Source of the DNA: Lentisphaeraceae bacterium
GTDB taxonomy: Bacteria; Verrucomicrobiota; Kiritimatiellia; RFP12; DVOR01
DNA: 34,104 nt
Reading direction: 5' to 3'
NCBI GenBank assembly: GCA_004555175.1
Contig: SFJE01000037.1
Span: 1 to 34,104 of the forward strand
This document shows positions 32,178 to 34,104 of the stretch, one piece after another. Made by a program: the position numbers and the translations under genes. A model generated the notes under the pieces. That model saw only the letters and a program-made list of their open reading frames with translations, did not search any database and was not told where the DNA came from. Numbering within the stretch: the first letter of the stretch is position 1; every line of letters begins with the position of its first letter.

Positions 32178-33569
32178 ATGGATAGTGAACAGTCGACTCC
32201 TCTCGCTCGCGAAGCAAGCCCAAACATCTGCGCTCTTAACTTGCCATACGAGGCGCTCCGTAATGGCGCCCGGGCGGGCCAACCACCTCAAGCGCCAGCC
32301 CTGTCGACTGTCGACTGCCGACTGTCGACTCCTGTCGCTCGCGAAGCGAGCCCCGAGCCCGGCGCGCCGCCTGATGAAGCCGCCCTTCAAGCCCTCTGGC
32401 AGAGTGCCCGCTACCGCCCCAAGGCCCTTGCGCTCCCCTCGGGCGAAGCGGTGGAGGTCATCGCCCCCGGCCGCCACAACGCTGGGCCCGGGCCCGACTT
32501 CCAAGACGCGCTGATCTCCATTGGCGGTCTCCTCCGCCGCGGCGACATCGAGCTCCACCTTCGACCCGCTGATTGGGATCAGCACGGCCACGCCGGCGAT
32601 AGCGCCTACGCCAACCTCATCCTCCATGTCACCTGGTTCGAAGCTCCCGCCGCCAAGCACCTCCCTCCGGGCGTGCCGACCCTTGCCCTGCGCCCCTTCA
32701 TGCCCCAGGCCGCCGGCTTCGACTTCTCCCTGCTCCCCCGCCACCGTTACGCCAAGGCCGAGAACGATGACGAGGCGCCCCCCTGCCGCCGCGCCTTCAC
32801 CGGTAACCCCGCCGCCCTCCTCCTCCAGGCCGGGCGCTTCCGTCTGCAGAATAAGGCCCGCCTCCTCGCCGACGCCCTGCGCGTCGATCCGCCCCAGGAG
32901 GTCCTCTACGCCGGGCTCATGCGCGCGATGGGCTACGGCCGCAATGCCGAGACCTTCTGCCGCCTCGCCCGCGAGGTCCCCCTCCGTCGCCTGCTTCCCT
33001 TCCCGCCGCTCCAACGCTTCGCCATCCTCGCCGGTCACGCCGGACTCCTCCCCCAAGCGCGGCGAGACCTCTGGGACCTCTGGTGGCAGAGCAGTCTCCA
33101 GCCGCCCCTCGCCCCCTACGCCTGGGACCTGCGCGCGATGCGCCCCCAGAATCACCCCTTCCGCCGCCTCGCGGGTCTCGCCGGACTCCTCACGCAGCTC
33201 GACCGTCTGGCCGAGCTCCCGCCCAAAGCCCTTCCCGACGCCCTCTGCCAGGCCGCCGAGGCCCTCTGCGAGCCGCTCGCCCTCCCCCAAGCCCCCATCG
33301 GCCGCGCACGCGCCAACGCCATTGTCACCAATCTCTTCGTCCCCTACCGCCTCGCCCTCGGCCGCCTCACCCTCGAGCGCCTGCCCGACCTCCCTGGCGA
33401 AACGATCTCCATGCCCATGCGCGAAACCTGGTTCCGCCTCACCGGCTCGCTCGAGCACCTCCCCGCCGAGGGCCTCCGCCAACAGGCCCTCCTCCAGCTC
33501 TACGCCGACTTCTGCCACAACCCCAAAGTCCGCTGCGCCACCTGCCCGGTTGCAGCGGTTAGCCGCTAG
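32178..33569 (+). CDS. DUF2851 family protein
   Basis: 463 residues. The core begins near residue 70 (LQALWQSARYRPKAL) and contains the family's typical GRHNAGPGPDFQDALISIGG, RGDIELHLRPADWDQHGH and LHVTWF; each motif is split by ordinary sequence. The C-terminus has a CATCPV motif that may bind metal. The function of DUF2851 is not known to me. The start at 32178 is well supported by AAGGGGAG six bases upstream. Residues ~1-60 are low-complexity and repeat-derived: two 7-bp-array segments (STPLAREAS, then APALSTVDCRLSTPVAREAS) are translated in frame. The stop TAG also lies in a 7-bp repeat. Its removal would leave an ordinary DUF2851 protein. Confidence 0.85.
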   Translation: MDSEQSTPLAREASPNICALNLPYEALRNGARAGQPPQAPALSTVDCRLSTPVAREASPEPGAPPDEAALQALWQSARYRPKALALPSGEAVEVIAPGRHNAGPGPDFQDALISIGGLLRRGDIELHLRPADWDQHGHAGDSAYANLILHVTWFEAPAAKHLPPGVPTLALRPFMPQAAGFDFSLLPRHRYAKAENDDEAPPCRRAFTGNPAALLLQAGRFRLQNKARLLADALRVDPPQEVLYAGLMRAMGYGRNAETFCRLAREVPLRRLLPFPPLQRFAILAGHAGLLPQARRDLWDLWWQSSLQPPLAPYAWDLRAMRPQNHPFRRLAGLAGLLTQLDRLAELPPKALPDALCQAAEALCEPLALPQAPIGRARANAIVTNLFVPYRLALGRLTLERLPDLPGETISMPMRETWFRLTGSLEHLPAEGLRQQALLQLYADFCHNPKVRCATCPVAAVSR

Positions 33570-33599
33570 CGGTTAGCTGTTAGCTGTTAGCTGTTAGCT
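33549..33599. repeat. 7-bp TTAGCTG array over the DUF2851 stop codon
   Basis: Six or so units (GTTAGCC, GGTTAGC, then TTAGCTG x3-4). The TAG stop at 33567-33569 is inside it. It leads straight into the compound hairpin element, as at 1079. Confidence 0.85.
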
Positions 33600-33860
33600 G
33601 TGGGGGCTTCTCGCCCCCACGCCCCTCGGGAGCGCAGTGCGCTCCACCCCGGCGAAGGCGCCCGTTGGGCACCTTCGGCTAATGGGCGCTAGCACTCGCT
33701 AGCTCTCCTCCTGCTGTTTGCTGTTCTGTGGCGCGGCATATTTGCCGCGCTGGGCGCGCCTCGCCGCCCAGGCCGTTGGGGGCCCCGCCCCCAAGCCCCC
33801 GCCGGCCCCGGAATTTCCGGCTCTTCCGGCATCTCCGGGCACCCCCTGCCGCCCTCTGCC
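33600..33860. repeat. Compound hairpin element, copy 3 with rearranged modules
   Basis: GTGGGGGC / GCCCCCAC with loop TTCTC (33600-33620); GGAGCGC / GCGCTCC; a stem at 33651-33679 changed from the copy 1 sequence on both sides; GCGCGGCA / TGCCGCGC (33731-33750); then TTGGGGGC / GCCCCCAA and CCGGAATTTCCGG. Compared with copy 2, the GCGCGGCA module comes before, not after, the TTGGGGGC hairpin. No gene is seen from 33570 to 33969. Confidence 0.85.
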
Positions 33861-33923
33861 CCCAGCCGCACCCCCTGTGTATTTTGCAAGTGAAGGTGAG
33901 ACGAGTTGAAGTGTTTTTGAGAC

Positions 33924-33956
33924 AAACGCCCCTTGGTGATGAACCGCGGGGCGTTT
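33924..33956. terminator. Hairpin downstream of the methyltransferase gene
   Basis: AAACGCCCC / GGGGCGTTT, 9-bp stem, 15-nt loop. It is 14 bp past the minus-strand stop. The plus-strand side ends in TTTT, so it may also serve transcription from the left. Confidence 0.65.
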
Positions 33957-33969
33957 TGTTGGGGAGGTG

Positions 33970-34104
33970 CTAGGGGCTTACAGGGGGTGTGCAAGGGGGG
34001 GGCAACTCGCGGTCGAGGCGGCGGAGAACCCAGCGGGCGCAGTTGATGGCCCAAGAGTTGCCTAGGGCTTTGTAGCGGGAGCTTTTGGGGGCGGCGCGGC
34101 CGTT
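33970..34104 (-). CDS. Cytosine-5 DNA methyltransferase, C-terminal fragment (runs off window)
   Basis: Only the last 44 codons are inside the window; the gene continues beyond 34104. The visible sequence contains SSRYKALGNSW (8-18) followed by ARWVLRRLD, which is motif X of C5 methyltransferases (Arg-Tyr-x-x-Leu-Gly-Asn-Ser) and its trailing helix. The wording is closest to the compact Dcm-like enzymes common in phages and restriction systems. The stop is TAG at 33972-33970. The Pro/Cys tail after RLDREL is short. It converges on the DUF2851 gene. Whether it belongs to a restriction system, a prophage or stands alone cannot be told. Confidence 0.75.
   Translation of the reverse strand, partial: NGRAAPKSSRYKALGNSWAINCARWVLRRLDRELPPPCTPPVSP

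Noticed and set aside
33689..34054. 121-codon minus-strand frame beginning MGHQLRPL
   Set aside because: It overlaps the methyltransferase end in another frame and runs into the hairpin element.

Overview
The window looks like a GC-rich, Gram-negative, probably anaerobic bacterium of the PVC group; Verrucomicrobiota/Kiritimatiellota is my best guess, without a marker-gene test. The grounds are apolipoprotein N-acyltransferase and a lipoprotein chaperone (outer envelope), a very large secreted protein built of autotransporter-type beta-strand repeats, pyruvate formate-lyase (anaerobic pyruvate use), a DUF2851 protein, and gene boundaries crowded with short GC-rich repeats, as in some environmental or gut metagenome-derived genomes.

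Layout. 89-1078 is a chimeric gene whose last ~150 codons are the C-terminal part of the tRNA 2-thiouridylase MnmA, joined to an unrecognised N-terminal domain. 1079-2190 is a gene-free island of repeats. 2272-8922 encodes a 2216-residue secreted repeat protein. After a second repeat island come a parvulin-type lipoprotein chaperone (9616-10977), two multi-pass GT-C-like membrane proteins (11008-14636) and an unusual Lnt-TPR fusion (14641-18510). These form an envelope-biogenesis block.

18995-23921 is a housekeeping block in widely conserved order: ispE, tRNA-Gln(TTG), prs, rplY, pth, rpsF, ssb, rpsR, rplI. It closes with a strong terminator. A second, perfectly symmetrical hairpin separates it from convergent pflB (24119-26356, minus strand). 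Divergent from pflB is larB-larC-larE plus a HAD phosphatase (26536-30161). The lar genes build the nickel-pincer nucleotide cofactor, and no LarA-type client enzyme is visible here. A kinase-fold protein, a CorA-type transporter and a DUF2851 protein follow (30390-33569). The C-terminal 44 codons of a cytosine-5 DNA methyltransferase enter from the right edge on the minus strand.

The most unusual content is structural. (1) Three families of short dispersed repeats sit at gene boundaries. One is a multi-hairpin element found just after three stop codons, with a compensatory stem change. One is a 32-bp sequence present in four identical copies upstream of two genes. One is a set of 7-bp arrays that supply stop codons and N-terminal codons to neighbouring genes. 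(2) The ispE reading frame runs through the whole downstream tRNA-Gln gene and stops on the codon directly after the tRNA CCA end. (3) Lnt is fused to a periplasmic TPR protein and keeps what looks like the TPR protein's own signal peptide. (4) The MnmA C-terminal region has lost its PP-loop catalytic half and carries a foreign domain instead. All functional calls come from reading the sequence; no database search was possible.
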